A stretch of DNA of 64,000 nucleotides from Parvularcula maris (GCF_024505085.1 NZ_JANIBC010000005.1:62001-126000), one strand, 5' to 3'; positions 28,951-38,607 are shown, numbered from the stretch's first letter. Notes: generated by a model from the letters alone, not told the origin. Numbers and translations are program-made.

Positions 28951-30209
28951 GAATGACCACCTCGCTCGCCGTCTGGTGGATGGAGCATGTAGTTGGCTAC
29001 CTCTCTGTTGATCAGAGCGGAGACCTAAGCTTCATCTATGATGGTGACTGGCTTGATCGAGCTGAGGCTCGGCCTGTCTCCCAGTCCCTCCCCTTGCGAC
29101 GAGAGAGTTTTTCACGGAGCGAGTGCCGTGCGTTCTTCGAAGGTTTGCTACCCGAGGAGAGACAGCGCGAGGCTATTGCTCAGGCACTCGGCATATCAGA
29201 AGCAAACGAGTTCAAGTTGCTTGCAGAACTTGGGGGGGATGTTGCGGGAGCGATCAGTTTGTGGCCGGAAGGAATGGCTCCTCCTCGGCCCTCAAGCGCT
29301 CACGTGAGTAAGCCACTGGACGAAGACGAGCTTGCGACACTGATCGAAAACCTTCCCAAACGCCCGATGTTGGCTGGACAGGAGGGTATCCGGTTATCCC
29401 TTGCTGGTGCCCAAGGGAAACTTCCAGTTGTTCTCGATAAAGAAGGCAGTCTGGCACTCCCCGCTCCTGGGCAACCGAGCACGCATATCCTCAAGCCGCC
29501 GATCGACCGGTTTAATGGAACTACAGAGAATGAAGCGTTCTGTCTGAGTCTAGCTAGCGCCATGGGACTTAGTACAGCATTGGCACAGTTACGATACGTG
29601 CGAGAAAAACCTTACCTTCTTGTTGAACGATACGATAGGTTGGAAACTAGTTTTGATGTCTCGGCGCGGATACATCAGGAAGACTTTTGTCAGGCACTTG
29701 GCCTACCATCGTCGAAAAAATATGCTGGTGAAGGTGGACCGGGTTTACGAGATTGTTTCAACCTTGTGCGCAGGGTCACGACCCGCCCCGCTGCCAATGT
29801 CCTGCGCCTTCTCGACGCCGTCATCTTCAATGTGCTTATAGGAAACTGTGACGCCCACGGAAAGAACTTCAGCTTATTATATAGGGGTTTCAAAACCGAG
29901 CTGGCTCCACTCTACGATTTACTGTCGACTATCCAGTATCCTGATCTGAGTGATCGTTTCGCTATGAGGGTCGGCGGCGAGGTGCGTCTTGAAGACATCG
30001 GCAAACGATCGTGGACAGTTTTAGCAGAGGTGACCGGCATCTCCGAACCCTTCATCCGGAAGCGCGTTCAGGAACTGTCAGCTCTCGCTGCTCAACAGAA
30101 CGAAGCTGTCGCTGAAGGTATATTACGCGACGGGGGAAAAGAAGAGTACCTAGCGCCTCTTACCATAACGATCGCACACAGAACTCAATCATTATCTCAA
30201 CGCGTATAA
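28947..30209 (+). CDS. hipA: HipA-like serine/threonine kinase toxin
   Basis: 420 residues. The N-terminal domain (~1-110) is of the Couple_hipA type. The kinase part has the loop RLSLAGAQGKLPV (~148-158, counterpart of the autophosphorylated Ser150 loop), STHILKPP with the ATP-binding Lys, LLVERYDR, the catalytic loop GNCDAHGKNFSLLY (~300) and the metal-binding LAPLYDLLST. HipA kinases phosphorylate aminoacyl-tRNA synthetases such as GltX and induce growth arrest. All catalytic motifs appear intact. Start is GTG 28947 (overlapping hipB) or ATG 28953; an AGGAG at 28938-28942 serves either. AT-richer composition suggests acquisition as a unit with hipB. Confidence 0.9.
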   Translation: MRMTTSLAVWWMEHVVGYLSVDQSGDLSFIYDGDWLDRAEARPVSQSLPLRRESFSRSECRAFFEGLLPEERQREAIAQALGISEANEFKLLAELGGDVAGAISLWPEGMAPPRPSSAHVSKPLDEDELATLIENLPKRPMLAGQEGIRLSLAGAQGKLPVVLDKEGSLALPAPGQPSTHILKPPIDRFNGTTENEAFCLSLASAMGLSTALAQLRYVREKPYLLVERYDRLETSFDVSARIHQEDFCQALGLPSSKKYAGEGGPGLRDCFNLVRRVTTRPAANVLRLLDAVIFNVLIGNCDAHGKNFSLLYRGFKTELAPLYDLLSTIQYPDLSDRFAMRVGGEVRLEDIGKRSWTVLAEVTGISEPFIRKRVQELSALAAQQNEAVAEGILRDGGKEEYLAPLTITIAHRTQSLSQRV

Positions 30210-30212
30210 AAA

Positions 30213-30234
30213 AGCCCGGCACAACGGCCGGGCT
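30213..30234 (-). terminator. Intrinsic terminator of rpsD (possibly bidirectional)
   Basis: AGCCCGGC / GCCGGGCT form an 8-bp stem with a six-base loop. Read on the minus strand the stem is followed by a run of Ts (GGGCTTTTTTTA), a strong terminator for rpsD. On the plus strand the tail CTTCTT could also help end hipA. Confidence 0.8.
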
Positions 30235-30260
30235 CTTCTTGGTTCTGATGATCCGCAGGC

Positions 30261-30878
30261 CTACGAAGCGTAGAACTCGACCACGAGGTTGGGTTCCATC
30301 GTGGCCGCGTAGGGCACCTCGGAGAACTCAGGCACGCGGACGTAAGTCGCCGTCATCTTCTTGGGGTCGACGTCCACATAGTCGGGAATGTCGCGCTCGG
30401 CGAGCTGCAGAGCCTCGAGGACGAGGGCCATGTTTTTGGACTTCTCGCGGATCTCGACCACATCGCCGGGGCGCAGGCGGTAGGAGGGGATGTTGGTCCG
30501 CCTACCGTTGACCATAACGTGGCCGTGGTTGACGAACTGGCGCGCCGCGAAAACGGTGGGCACGAACTTCGCGCGGTAGACGACAGCGTCGAGGCGGCTT
30601 TCGAGGAGGCCGATCAGAAGCTCCGCCGTGTTGCCCTTGGACGAGGCGGCGGTCTCATAGAGGCGCTCGAACTGCTTCTCGGAGATGTTGCCGTAATAGC
30701 CCTTCAGTTTTTGTTTGGCCATGAGCTGCTGGCCGAAGTCGGAGACCTTGCCTGCGCGGCGCTGGCCGTGCATGCCGGGCTTGTAGTCGCGCTTATTGAT
30801 GGGGGATTTGGGGCGGCCCCAGATATTCTCACCGACGCGGCGGTCGATCTTGTACTTGGCGGAGATCCGCTTGGACAT
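30261..30878 (-). CDS. rpsD: 30S ribosomal protein S4
   Basis: 205 residues, full length. It starts [21 protein letters not shown], with KPGMHGQRR and a C-terminal S4 RNA-binding domain ([16 protein letters not shown], then [20 protein letters not shown]). S4 is a primary 16S rRNA binder nucleating 30S assembly. It stands alone rather than in the alpha operon, as is usual in alphaproteobacteria. Confidence 0.98.
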   Translation of the reverse strand: MSKRISAKYKIDRRVGENIWGRPKSPINKRDYKPGMHGQRRAGKVSDFGQQLMAKQKLKGYYGNISEKQFERLYETAASSKGNTAELLIGLLESRLDAVVYRAKFVPTVFAARQFVNHGHVMVNGRRTNIPSYRLRPGDVVEIREKSKNMALVLEALQLAERDIPDYVDVDPKKMTATYVRVPEFSEVPYAATMEPNLVVEFYAS

Positions 30879-31039
30879 GTCGTCACTCTTTCATAGCGTC
30901 CCCGGCCGGTGCGTCGCCCCATGCGGCACACGATCTCAACGGCGGCTTTTCGGAGACTTCCCGTCTTGAAGCGAAGGCCCGTAGCAGGTCAGAAGGGCGG
31001 GTCAAGACCAAGCCGCCTAGGCGGCCTTCGAGAAGGGGC

Positions 31040-32680
31040 ATGGATCCGATGAGAACACATCTGACGGGCGCGGCGCTGATTGCGCTGCTGGCGGCTTGCG
31101 AGCAGGGCGCAGTCGAGACCGATGCGGAGGCTCCGCAGAACGAGCAGGAAGAGGTCACGGCGGCTCCTGATGCTTCGACCCTACCCGAAGCCCTGAAGGC
31201 AGGCGAGATCACCCCGGCGGCGATAACCCAGCAGTATCTCAGCCGCATCGACGAGATCGACGATAGCGGCCCCTTCATCAACGCCGTGCTCCGTATCAAC
31301 GACGAGGCCGTTTCGCAGGCGGAACAGCTTGCCGAGACCTATGGCGAGGCGGAAAACAAGCCCCTCCTCTACGGCCTGCCGATCCTCATCAAGGACAATA
31401 TCGAGACGGCCGATATGCCCACCACGGCGGGCTCGCTGGCACTCCTCGAGAACGACACGAAGCGCGACGCACCCGCTATCGCCAAGCTGCGTGAGGCAGG
31501 CGCGGTGATCCTGGGCAAGACCAACCTCTCCGAATGGGCGAACTTCCGCTCGTCTCAGTCGGTCAGCGGCTACTCGGCGGTGGGCGGTCTGAGCCGCAAC
31601 CCTCACGACGTCACCCGCAACACCTGCGGCAGCTCCTCGGGCTCGGGCGCGGCGGTGGCGGCAGGGCTCGCCTGGGGTGCGCTCGGCACGGAGACCAACG
31701 GCTCGGTCATCTGTCCCTCGGCCAGCAACGGCATTGTCGGCTTCAAGCCCACCGTCGGCCTCGTCTCGCGCCGCCACGTGGTGCCGATCAGCGCCAGCCA
31801 GGACACGATCGGCCCGATGACCACCAGCGTGCGGGACGCGGCGATGATCCTCACCGCGATGGCCGGGACCGATGAGGGCGACGAGGCCACCCTCGACGCG
31901 GATCAGTATGCAACCGACTTCGTAGCGGCCCTCGAAGGCGCCAACCTGGAAGGCGTGCGCTTAGGTGTCCTGCGCGGCGCGCAGTCCGACGACCCGCGCG
32001 AGCAGGCAGTCTTCAACGAGGCGCTGCGCCGCGCCGAGGAGGCAGGCGCCATTCTGGTCGATATCGAGGATCATGAGGTAAGCCTCAATGGCGGAGAGGC
32101 CTATCTGGTGCTCCAGGCCGAGTTCAAGGACGGGCTCAACGCCTATCTCGCCGACGCCGCCCCGGCGGTCACGACAAGGACCCTGGCCGATGTCATCGCC
32201 TTCAACGAGGCGGAGGAGCGTCAGCTCGCCCTTTTCGGCCAGGACATCCTCACCGGCAGCGAGGAGACCGGCGGCACGCAAGGCCAGGACTACCAAGAGG
32301 CCGTCGCCAACGTGCAGCGCGCCACCCGCGAGGAAGGCATCGACCGGCTGCTCGCCGACTACGAGGTGGACTTTCTCGTAGCGCCCAGCTTCGCGCCTGC
32401 CTTCGCCATCGACCTCGTGCGCGGTGACAAGATCGGCGGCAGCGCCGGGGCCGGCTGGATCGCCGCCATCGCCGGCTACCCGCACCTCACCGTGCCCATG
32501 GGCGATGTGCGCGGCCTGCCCGTGGGCTTTTCGATCATGGGCGCGAGATGGTCCGATGCCGAGGTGCTGGCCGTGGGCCAAGCCATGGAGGACATCCTGC
32601 CGGAACGCCTCGTTCCGACCTTCCGCGAGGGGCCTGAAGAGGACGAGGGGATAGCCGGGCTGCTCCGTCCGGTTCTCTAA
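31040..32680 (+). CDS. Lipoprotein amidase (amidase signature family)
   Basis: 546 residues. The N-terminus has a lipobox (ALLAAC, Cys20) and an acidic linker. The Ser-cisSer-Lys triad is visible: Lys118 in ILIKDNIE, a Ser of NTCGSSSGSGAAVAAGL near 199 and the nucleophile in GTETNGSVICPS near 222. It hydrolyses amides at the cell envelope; the substrate is unknown. It resembles secreted GatA-like amidases rather than the GatCAB subunit, since GatB/GatC are absent and it is exported. A family A palindrome begins eight bases after the stop. Confidence 0.9.
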   Translation: MDPMRTHLTGAALIALLAACEQGAVETDAEAPQNEQEEVTAAPDASTLPEALKAGEITPAAITQQYLSRIDEIDDSGPFINAVLRINDEAVSQAEQLAETYGEAENKPLLYGLPILIKDNIETADMPTTAGSLALLENDTKRDAPAIAKLREAGAVILGKTNLSEWANFRSSQSVSGYSAVGGLSRNPHDVTRNTCGSSSGSGAAVAAGLAWGALGTETNGSVICPSASNGIVGFKPTVGLVSRRHVVPISASQDTIGPMTTSVRDAAMILTAMAGTDEGDEATLDADQYATDFVAALEGANLEGVRLGVLRGAQSDDPREQAVFNEALRRAEEAGAILVDIEDHEVSLNGGEAYLVLQAEFKDGLNAYLADAAPAVTTRTLADVIAFNEAEERQLALFGQDILTGSEETGGTQGQDYQEAVANVQRATREEGIDRLLADYEVDFLVAPSFAPAFAIDLVRGDKIGGSAGAGWIAAIAGYPHLTVPMGDVRGLPVGFSIMGARWSDAEVLAVGQAMEDILPERLVPTFREGPEEDEGIAGLLRPVL

Positions 32681-32688
32681 AGCTGCGC

Positions 32689-32818
32689 CGTCATCCCGGA
32701 AGCCGAAGGCTGTCCGGGACCCATGGACCAGCGCTGCAACAGCGCCGACCCTCGCCTTCGAAGGGAAGGGACGGTCCATAGGTCCCGGATAAGCGCTGAC
32801 GCGCTTTCCGGGATGACG
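32689..32818. repeat. Palindromic dispersed element, family A
   Basis: Inverted ends CGTCATCCCGG and CCGGGATGACG flank internal GTCCGGGACCCATGGACC and its partner GGTCCATAGGTCCCGGA. It is homologous to 13402-13516 and 53898-54004. Confidence 0.88.
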
Positions 32819-32871
32819 GCGGGGTTTGTTGGTCCCCCGCCCTATCTCCTCCGCAAACCCCGCGGAGGCCC

Positions 32872-34080
32872 ATGTCCGACGTATCCGATCAGTACGATTT
32901 CTTCCCCGCCACGCGGGAGCATGCCCTCTTGCGGCTGGAGCACTTCCTGCCGAACGCAGGCCGCCGCTACGCCGAGACCCGCAACACCGATTTCGGCCCG
33001 GACCAGCGCTTAGGTACCTCCTGCCTCTCCCCCTATCTCTCCCGGCGGATGCTGCTGGAGGAGGAGGTGGGGCGCGCTGCCGTTGCCGAGCACGGACCGG
33101 GGGATGCCGACAAGTTCGTCTCGGAGGTCTTCTGGCGCACCTATTTCAAAGGCTGGCTCGAGCTCCGGTCCCATGTCTGGACCCTCTACCAGGAAGCTAT
33201 TGAGCTAGCCCTCGACAGCCTGAGCACCGAGCGCCGCCGTGCCTATGATCGCGCCGTCGCGGGCGAGACCGGGATCGCCTGCTTCGACGACTGGGCGAGG
33301 GAGCTCGCGCAGGTCGGCTATCTGCACAACCACACCCGCATGTGGTTCAGCTCGATCTGGATCTTCACCCTGCGGCTGCCCTGGGTGCTTGGAGCGGACT
33401 TCTTCTACCGCCACCTTCTGGACGGCGATGCCGCCTCCAATACCCTCTCCTGGCGCTGGACCGCCGGGCTTCACACGAGAGGTAAGGCCTATGCCGCCCG
33501 CGTCTCGAACATCCGTAAGCATACGAACGGCCGCTACGACCCCAGTGGGCTGAACGAGCACCCCGAACCCTTAGAGGACGACTGGAACGGTGAGGCGGAG
33601 GGCCTGCCCTCGCCTCCTCCCCCCAAGGAGGGCGCGAGGACGTTCTTCCTGCTTCACGACGACGAGCTCCACCCCGAGAGCCTCAACCCGAAGCGCTTCG
33701 ACATCACCGGCCTCGGCGGTGTGACGGCGACGCCGGGACGCTCGCCGCTCGGGGTCGCAGAGCGTGTGCTGCGCTTCTCCGAAGAGGCCCTGGCCGACGC
33801 CCTCGGCCGCGGGTCTCGCCGTTTCGGTAGGGAGGGAAGACCCCTCCTCCCCGAGGAGATCGGTGAGGCGGCAAAGGCTTCTGGCGCTGAGCAGATCGTC
33901 GCCTTCTACCCGCCCCAGGGGCCGGTGCACGATCTTCTCTCCCGGCTTGCCCCCGAGCTGGAAAGCGAAGGCGTACCCTTGCGTTTCATCCTGCGCGACT
34001 ATGACCGCCAAGCCTGGCCGTCCTGCGACCGCGGCTTCTTCAAGCTGCGCAAGCAGATCCCTAGGCTTCTCGGCGCTTAG
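32872..34080 (+). CDS. Photolyase/cryptochrome-like FAD-binding protein lacking the N-terminal antenna domain
   Basis: 402 residues. The first ~240 are the helical FAD-binding half of photolyases: LGTSCLSPYLSRRMLLEEE, FVSEVFWRTYFKGWLE, VGYLHNHTRMWFSSIWIF and GDAASNTLSWRW are all signature blocks. Normal photolyases begin with a ~130-residue Rossmann-like domain; here the FAD half starts at residue ~8. A different alpha/beta-looking segment follows it (~255-402, ending GFFKLRKQIPRLLG), as if the order were permuted or the domain replaced. It may be a light-dependent DNA repair or photoreceptor protein. Its 3' end overlaps the converging renalase-like gene by four bases. Confidence 0.78.
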   Translation: MSDVSDQYDFFPATREHALLRLEHFLPNAGRRYAETRNTDFGPDQRLGTSCLSPYLSRRMLLEEEVGRAAVAEHGPGDADKFVSEVFWRTYFKGWLELRSHVWTLYQEAIELALDSLSTERRRAYDRAVAGETGIACFDDWARELAQVGYLHNHTRMWFSSIWIFTLRLPWVLGADFFYRHLLDGDAASNTLSWRWTAGLHTRGKAYAARVSNIRKHTNGRYDPSGLNEHPEPLEDDWNGEAEGLPSPPPPKEGARTFFLLHDDELHPESLNPKRFDITGLGGVTATPGRSPLGVAERVLRFSEEALADALGRGSRRFGREGRPLLPEEIGEAAKASGAEQIVAFYPPQGPVHDLLSRLAPELESEGVPLRFILRDYDRQAWPSCDRGFFKLRKQIPRLLGA

Positions 34081-35042
34081 GAAAGCTCCTTCGCCAGCCT
34101 CTGTCCCAAACGGTAGCCGCTGAGCCACGCCGCCTCCACCCGCGGGCCGATATGCCAGTCGCCGCAGGTCGCCAGCCCGCGATCCATATCCAGACCGAAC
34201 TCCTTGCCGGTCGGCTCCGTCACCCGCGCATAGCGCCAGCGGTGGATCATGGTCAGGACGGGCTCGCCCAAGCCCGGTCGTTTCGCTGCGAGCGCCTCAA
34301 GCATAATGCCGGCAACCTCGTCGGGGTCGTCCTCCAGGTACCGCTCGGAAAACCGGGGAGAGGCATGGACGGTGAAGCGCGTCCCCTCCTCCCGGCCGCT
34401 CTTGGAGGACTGTAGGAAGACCGCGTCCAGATCACCGTCCGAGAAGGTTTCGGCTTCGAAACCGCCTTCTTGCGAAGGAAACGCTGCCATCAGTGTCCAG
34501 CAAGGTGCGTAGCGGGCCGCTGCAGCCTGTTCACTCAGCCTTCCTCGGGGCAGAAGATGTGCTGTCTGGGGGGCGGGGCAGGCGAGGACCACGAAGGGCG
34601 CCGCCGCGATCTGATGTCCGGCTTTGCTGCGCAGCTCGAAACCGCTTCGGCCTTCGCTCAGCGGGGCGATCTCCAGCCCGTACTCCGCGCCGAGCGCCTC
34701 CGCCTCATGGGCGATGGGAGCGCTCATGCTAGGGGTGCCGGCGTACCAGGGCTCGCGCTTCTTACTGGCTTCGCCGTCGCGGCCGGTGCGCGGCTCCCAC
34801 AAGCCAACGGCCCCTGCCCCCTGCCAGACCTCTACCTGGGCGCGAAACGCCTCGTCTCTCACCGTGAAGTAGTTGGCGCCGTGGTCGAAACGCCCCTGCT
34901 GGCTCCGGCGGGTCGAGCAGCGACCGCCAGGCCCCCTGCCCTTATCAGCGATGGTCACCGGAATACCGTGCCGGGTCAGGACCCTGGCGCAGGCGAGGCC
35001 GGCAAGTCCCGCGCCGACAATGAAGACTGCTCGTTCCGCCAC
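34077..35042 (-). CDS. FAD-dependent amine oxidase, renalase-like
   Basis: 321 residues. The N-terminal FAD site is FIVGAGLAGLACARVL followed by GRGPGGRCSTRR, the renalase/MAO-type dinucleotide motif. The C-terminal part has LATCGDWHIGPRVEAAWLSG, the conserved FAD-contacting GD..G..VEGAW-type block. Bacterial renalase-like enzymes oxidise dihydro-nicotinamide isomers or amines. The gene converges on a photolyase-like gene. Confidence 0.87.
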   Translation of the reverse strand: MAERAVFIVGAGLAGLACARVLTRHGIPVTIADKGRGPGGRCSTRRSQQGRFDHGANYFTVRDEAFRAQVEVWQGAGAVGLWEPRTGRDGEASKKREPWYAGTPSMSAPIAHEAEALGAEYGLEIAPLSEGRSGFELRSKAGHQIAAAPFVVLACPAPQTAHLLPRGRLSEQAAAARYAPCWTLMAAFPSQEGGFEAETFSDGDLDAVFLQSSKSGREEGTRFTVHASPRFSERYLEDDPDEVAGIMLEALAAKRPGLGEPVLTMIHRWRYARVTEPTGKEFGLDMDRGLATCGDWHIGPRVEAAWLSGYRLGQRLAKELS

Positions 35043-35104
35043 GCTGGCCCCTCCGGTTCAGGAGGGGACATATAACAGTTTAAGCGGCTGGCTACGGCTT
35101 ATAG

Positions 35105-35935
35105 CTAGAAACGATAGGCGTGGCGAAGACGCTGCACGATGAGGGGCTGGCGGCTGGTCTGCATTTGGACGTTCCAGATGGGGTTCGGCCCGACGCTGGC
35201 GATGAACCGCTCCTCGGTGATGCGGTAGCCCTCCGCCTCGATCAGCAGCCAGAGCTCCGCCTTCTGGGCAGACGCGTCCATGCTGGTGACGATGCGCAGC
35301 GTGCCGTCATCATAGTCCATCTCCGCGCCGGAGTTGCGGAAGAGGTCGTATTTGATGCCGGTGGACTTGTTGTAGAGCTTGCCCACCAGCTTCTTGCGGC
35401 GGAGCATCTCCTGCAGGCTGCCCTCCAGCCCGTTGGAGAACTCCACCTGGATACGCAGGTCGTAGCTGCCCACCTCCTGCGCCGCGACTTTGGTGGAGCG
35501 GAACTGGGTGAGGCTCGCGGGCTCGAACTGCTCACGCAGGGAAGGATTGCTTTGCATGGACGGGCCGTAGTCCGGGGCCTGGAGCGGCGCGCCGAGGTCC
35601 GAGGGCGCCATGGTCATCAAGACGGCCAGCGCGCCGAAGCCCTGGACATAGGCGCCGCGCATGGAGATCGGCTCGGTCACGAAGATCGAGCCCGCACCGA
35701 TCGCCATCAGGATGCCCATGACGGCGGAGAGCGGCAGCGCCTCGACACCCATCATCCCGGTCACTTCGAGAAGCCAGCGGTTCATCATGTAGAGAGCCGA
35801 GGCCTCGCGCGCCTGGAGGAGGTCGACCACCACCGCCGTCGCGATACCCAGCGCCGAGGCGGTGCCGAAACCCATGACGGATAGAGGCCCGAACGCCTTG
35901 TCCATCTGGTTACGCTTGTTGTCTCCGTACGACAT
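35105..35935 (-). CDS. Uncharacterised membrane protein
   Basis: 276 residues. Three hydrophobic segments occupy ~18-112 (SVMGFGTASALGIATAVVV, VEALPLSAVMGILMAIGAG, AYVQGFGALAVLMTMA), followed by a ~150-residue soluble domain of alternating polar/hydrophobic pattern (YDLRIQVEFSNGLEGSLQEM, RIVTSMDASAQKAELWLLIE). No family is recognised. It follows the SbcC-like gene on the same strand with a 65-base gap and could be the last member of that transcript. Confidence 0.72.
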   Translation of the reverse strand: MSYGDNKRNQMDKAFGPLSVMGFGTASALGIATAVVVDLLQAREASALYMMNRWLLEVTGMMGVEALPLSAVMGILMAIGAGSIFVTEPISMRGAYVQGFGALAVLMTMAPSDLGAPLQAPDYGPSMQSNPSLREQFEPASLTQFRSTKVAAQEVGSYDLRIQVEFSNGLEGSLQEMLRRKKLVGKLYNKSTGIKYDLFRNSGAEMDYDDGTLRIVTSMDASAQKAELWLLIEAEGYRITEERFIASVGPNPIWNVQMQTSRQPLIVQRLRHAYRF

Positions 35936-36000
35936 CTCGTCAGTCCCTGCAGTGTGCCCAGTGAGAGACTAACACGAAAACCGGGCGGCTCAAGAGATGT

Positions 36001-38607
36001 TCATCTTTCGGTAAGGAACGGAACCGGTTCGATCCGGTGGCCGGAGAAGTCCCGGAAGAGCCGCTCGTGACAGGAGAGAACGATGATCTGCGTCTCCTGC
36101 GCCACCTCGTGCAGGATATCGAAGAAAACCCCCGCCCGGCGGTCGTCGCTATAGGTAAGCGCGTCGTCGAGGATGACCGGCACCGGCTCGCCGCGCGCCG
36201 CCATCAGCTTGGCGAATGCTAGACGGCTGAGGATGCCGAGCTGCTCGCGGGTCCCGGCGGAGAGCTGCGCCACCCGCATGCTACCCCCTGGTCGCTCAAG
36301 GCTTTCGGGGTTCCATTCGTCATCGAAACGAAGCTGGCTTTCGCCGAACAGGCGCTCGGTCATGGGAAGAAGCTCACGCATGACCGGGCCGGTGACTTGG
36401 CGGCGGCGCTCTTCGGCTTCCTCCCCCAGGAGGCCTAGAAGCAGCTTCAGCCCGCCCCGGCGCCGCTCCAACGCATCGCGTTTCTCCGTCGCCAGCTCCA
36501 GCTCGCCCGCCGCGGTGCCGAGCTGCTCCTCGATCCCCTCCGCTTGGCGCTCGCGCAGCAGGGTTTCGGTCGAGGCGATGTTCTGTAGCAGGCTCTCGCG
36601 GCGCCCCGCCCGCGCGGCAGCGGCTTCGGTCAGCCTTGCGAGCCGGGTCTCCGCCTCGCGCACCCGGCGCAGCGCCTTGTCGATCTCGGTCTTGCGGTAG
36701 AAGCCGCCAGCGATCTTCTCGCCGAGGGCATCGAGCTTCTCCTGCAGCTTCGCTTGCCTCGCCGGGCGATCCTCTTCAGGGCCAAGCCTCGCCTCCAACG
36801 ACCTCAGCGCTTGCATGGCCGTGGTCGCCTCCACTTGGGCGTCGCGCCGCCGCTCCTTCAGCCCGTCCAGCTTCTCCGCCAGGGCTCTGATGCGCCCGGC
36901 AGCGTCGGCGGCCTCGTCCAGGGCGTCAGCGTGGCCCCGCTCCAGCTCTTCCTTCGAGGTGTCGGGCTGAGCCGGAGCTTGAGAAAGAGCGGCCCGGTCA
37001 GCCTCCACCCGTGCTGCGAGAGCCTGAAGCCCTTCGGGTGCCAGGGCTGTGAGGCTGGCTTCCAGTGCCTGACGCTTCTGCTCCGCGGTGCGCTGCTGCT
37101 CCGCCTTCGCCTCAGCCTCTGCCAGGCTCTTGCATTCGGCAGTGTCGAGGAGCGTCGAGAGCGCGTTTCCGGCTTCGGCGTACTCTTGGCGCAGCGCTGC
37201 TTTCTGAGAAACATGAAGACGCATCACCGCGCCGCCCGCCTCGATCCTGCCCTCCCCCGTTACGGTCCGCAGCTCACCCTGGTTCAGCGCCATGCCATCA
37301 AGGTTCACGCCCTCCCCGGAGATCACCTCCAGGCGCGGTGCTTCCGCCTCCAGCTTGGCCTCCACCCGAGCTAACCGCTCGGCAGCCTTGCGGAGGGCGG
37401 GAAGGTCGAAAGCAGCGGCCCGCGGCGGAAGCGCCGATAGGTCCTTCTCCACGAATTGCGCTTTAGCTAGACGCTCGGACCGCTCTGCCGCCCCCCGCCG
37501 GGTCTCCGCTAGACTTACAAAAGTCGCCCACTCCTGCAGCCCCGTATTAGTCTGCTGCACCTTCTTGTCAGCGGTGGTCCGGCGCTCCTCTTGAGCCGCT
37601 AGTTCGGTCTCGGTAGTACCAATATCCTCGGTGAGTTTCTGAACCTGCCCCGCGGCCATACTTTGCGTAGACCGCAGGTTCTTCGCGGCTTTCTGCTCCG
37701 CGTCGAACTGCTCGATCTCCTCCTCCAGCCGCGCTTTTTCCGCTTGGTCGCGACGCAGAAGCTCCTCGGTATGGCCAAGTTCCGCCTTGAGTTTCTGGCC
37801 CTCCTGCGCCTGCTCCTTCGCTTCCGCGAGATCGGCTTCGTCAGCTTTGCGGTCCTCGGGGTCGTCGAGCGAACGGAGGGTCGCACGTAGCTCGGTCAGC
37901 TTGCTCCGAAGCTCCTCACTCTCGCGCAGCCGGGCCGCAAGCTGGTCGCGTTTCGCCGTCAGATCGGCGACCCGCTCGATCGCGGCTTTCAGCTCTTTGC
38001 GGGGCTCTTGTTTCTTGGGTTGCTCAAGCTCGCCGAGCTCCTTGCGGCCGAGCTCCTCCACCCGCGAAGCCGCCCCCGTGCCCGACGCATCCTCGACCTC
38101 GCCGACGAGAAGCTGCGAGACCGTGCGGCTGTCATCCTTGCTTAGAAAATCCGCCTTGCTGCCCAGTGCGCCGTCGAGGGAGCTGCCCTGTTTCAGCCAG
38201 AGAAGACCGGGCGCCCCCTTGCCCGACGCCTCCGCGCCGACAAGCTGCCAGAGCTTCTGCTGCGCCTCGTCCGCGAGCCAGGTCGAGACGCCCGTTTCCA
38301 GCCTGGTTAGGCTGTCTTTCCGGCCCTTCGCGAAACGCTTGGCCAAACGGTAGGCCTCGCCGCCAGTGTCAAAGGCCACCTCGATATAGGGGTCGGCGTC
38401 GCTGCCCTGAGGTCTCAGGGCGTTGGACACCGCGCTGTTGGCGTTGTCCTTGACGAACAGCGCCTGGCTGAGCGCCTCGAAGATCGTGCTTTTGCCGAAC
38501 TCGTTGGGCTCGCACAGAAGGTTCAGGCCAGGGGAGAGGCCCTCAAGCGCGACCCCCTCCTCGCCGAACCTGCCCACATGCTGCAGCTTGATGGAGGAGA
38601 AACGCAT
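36001..38607 (-). CDS. SbcC/YhaN-like AAA ATPase (Rad50 type)
   Basis: 868 residues. The ATPase halves sit at the ends: Walker A EPNEFGKSTIFEAL (~33-46); signature LSAGTREQLGILSR, Walker B PVILDDALTYSD and H-loop IIVLSCHERLF at the C-terminus. Between them are long Glu/Lys/Arg-rich coiled coils. No C-x-x-C zinc hook is visible. Instead a short beta-rich stretch (VNLDGMALNQGELRTVTGEG) interrupts the coil near the middle. It should form a complex with the SbcD-like nuclease encoded just upstream, acting on DNA ends. Its ATG overlaps the nuclease stop codon (TGATG), so the two are translationally coupled. Confidence 0.88.
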   Translation of the reverse strand: MRFSSIKLQHVGRFGEEGVALEGLSPGLNLLCEPNEFGKSTIFEALSQALFVKDNANSAVSNALRPQGSDADPYIEVAFDTGGEAYRLAKRFAKGRKDSLTRLETGVSTWLADEAQQKLWQLVGAEASGKGAPGLLWLKQGSSLDGALGSKADFLSKDDSRTVSQLLVGEVEDASGTGAASRVEELGRKELGELEQPKKQEPRKELKAAIERVADLTAKRDQLAARLRESEELRSKLTELRATLRSLDDPEDRKADEADLAEAKEQAQEGQKLKAELGHTEELLRRDQAEKARLEEEIEQFDAEQKAAKNLRSTQSMAAGQVQKLTEDIGTTETELAAQEERRTTADKKVQQTNTGLQEWATFVSLAETRRGAAERSERLAKAQFVEKDLSALPPRAAAFDLPALRKAAERLARVEAKLEAEAPRLEVISGEGVNLDGMALNQGELRTVTGEGRIEAGGAVMRLHVSQKAALRQEYAEAGNALSTLLDTAECKSLAEAEAKAEQQRTAEQKRQALEASLTALAPEGLQALAARVEADRAALSQAPAQPDTSKEELERGHADALDEAADAAGRIRALAEKLDGLKERRRDAQVEATTAMQALRSLEARLGPEEDRPARQAKLQEKLDALGEKIAGGFYRKTEIDKALRRVREAETRLARLTEAAAARAGRRESLLQNIASTETLLRERQAEGIEEQLGTAAGELELATEKRDALERRRGGLKLLLGLLGEEAEERRRQVTGPVMRELLPMTERLFGESQLRFDDEWNPESLERPGGSMRVAQLSAGTREQLGILSRLAFAKLMAARGEPVPVILDDALTYSDDRRAGVFFDILHEVAQETQIIVLSCHERLFRDFSGHRIEPVPFLTER

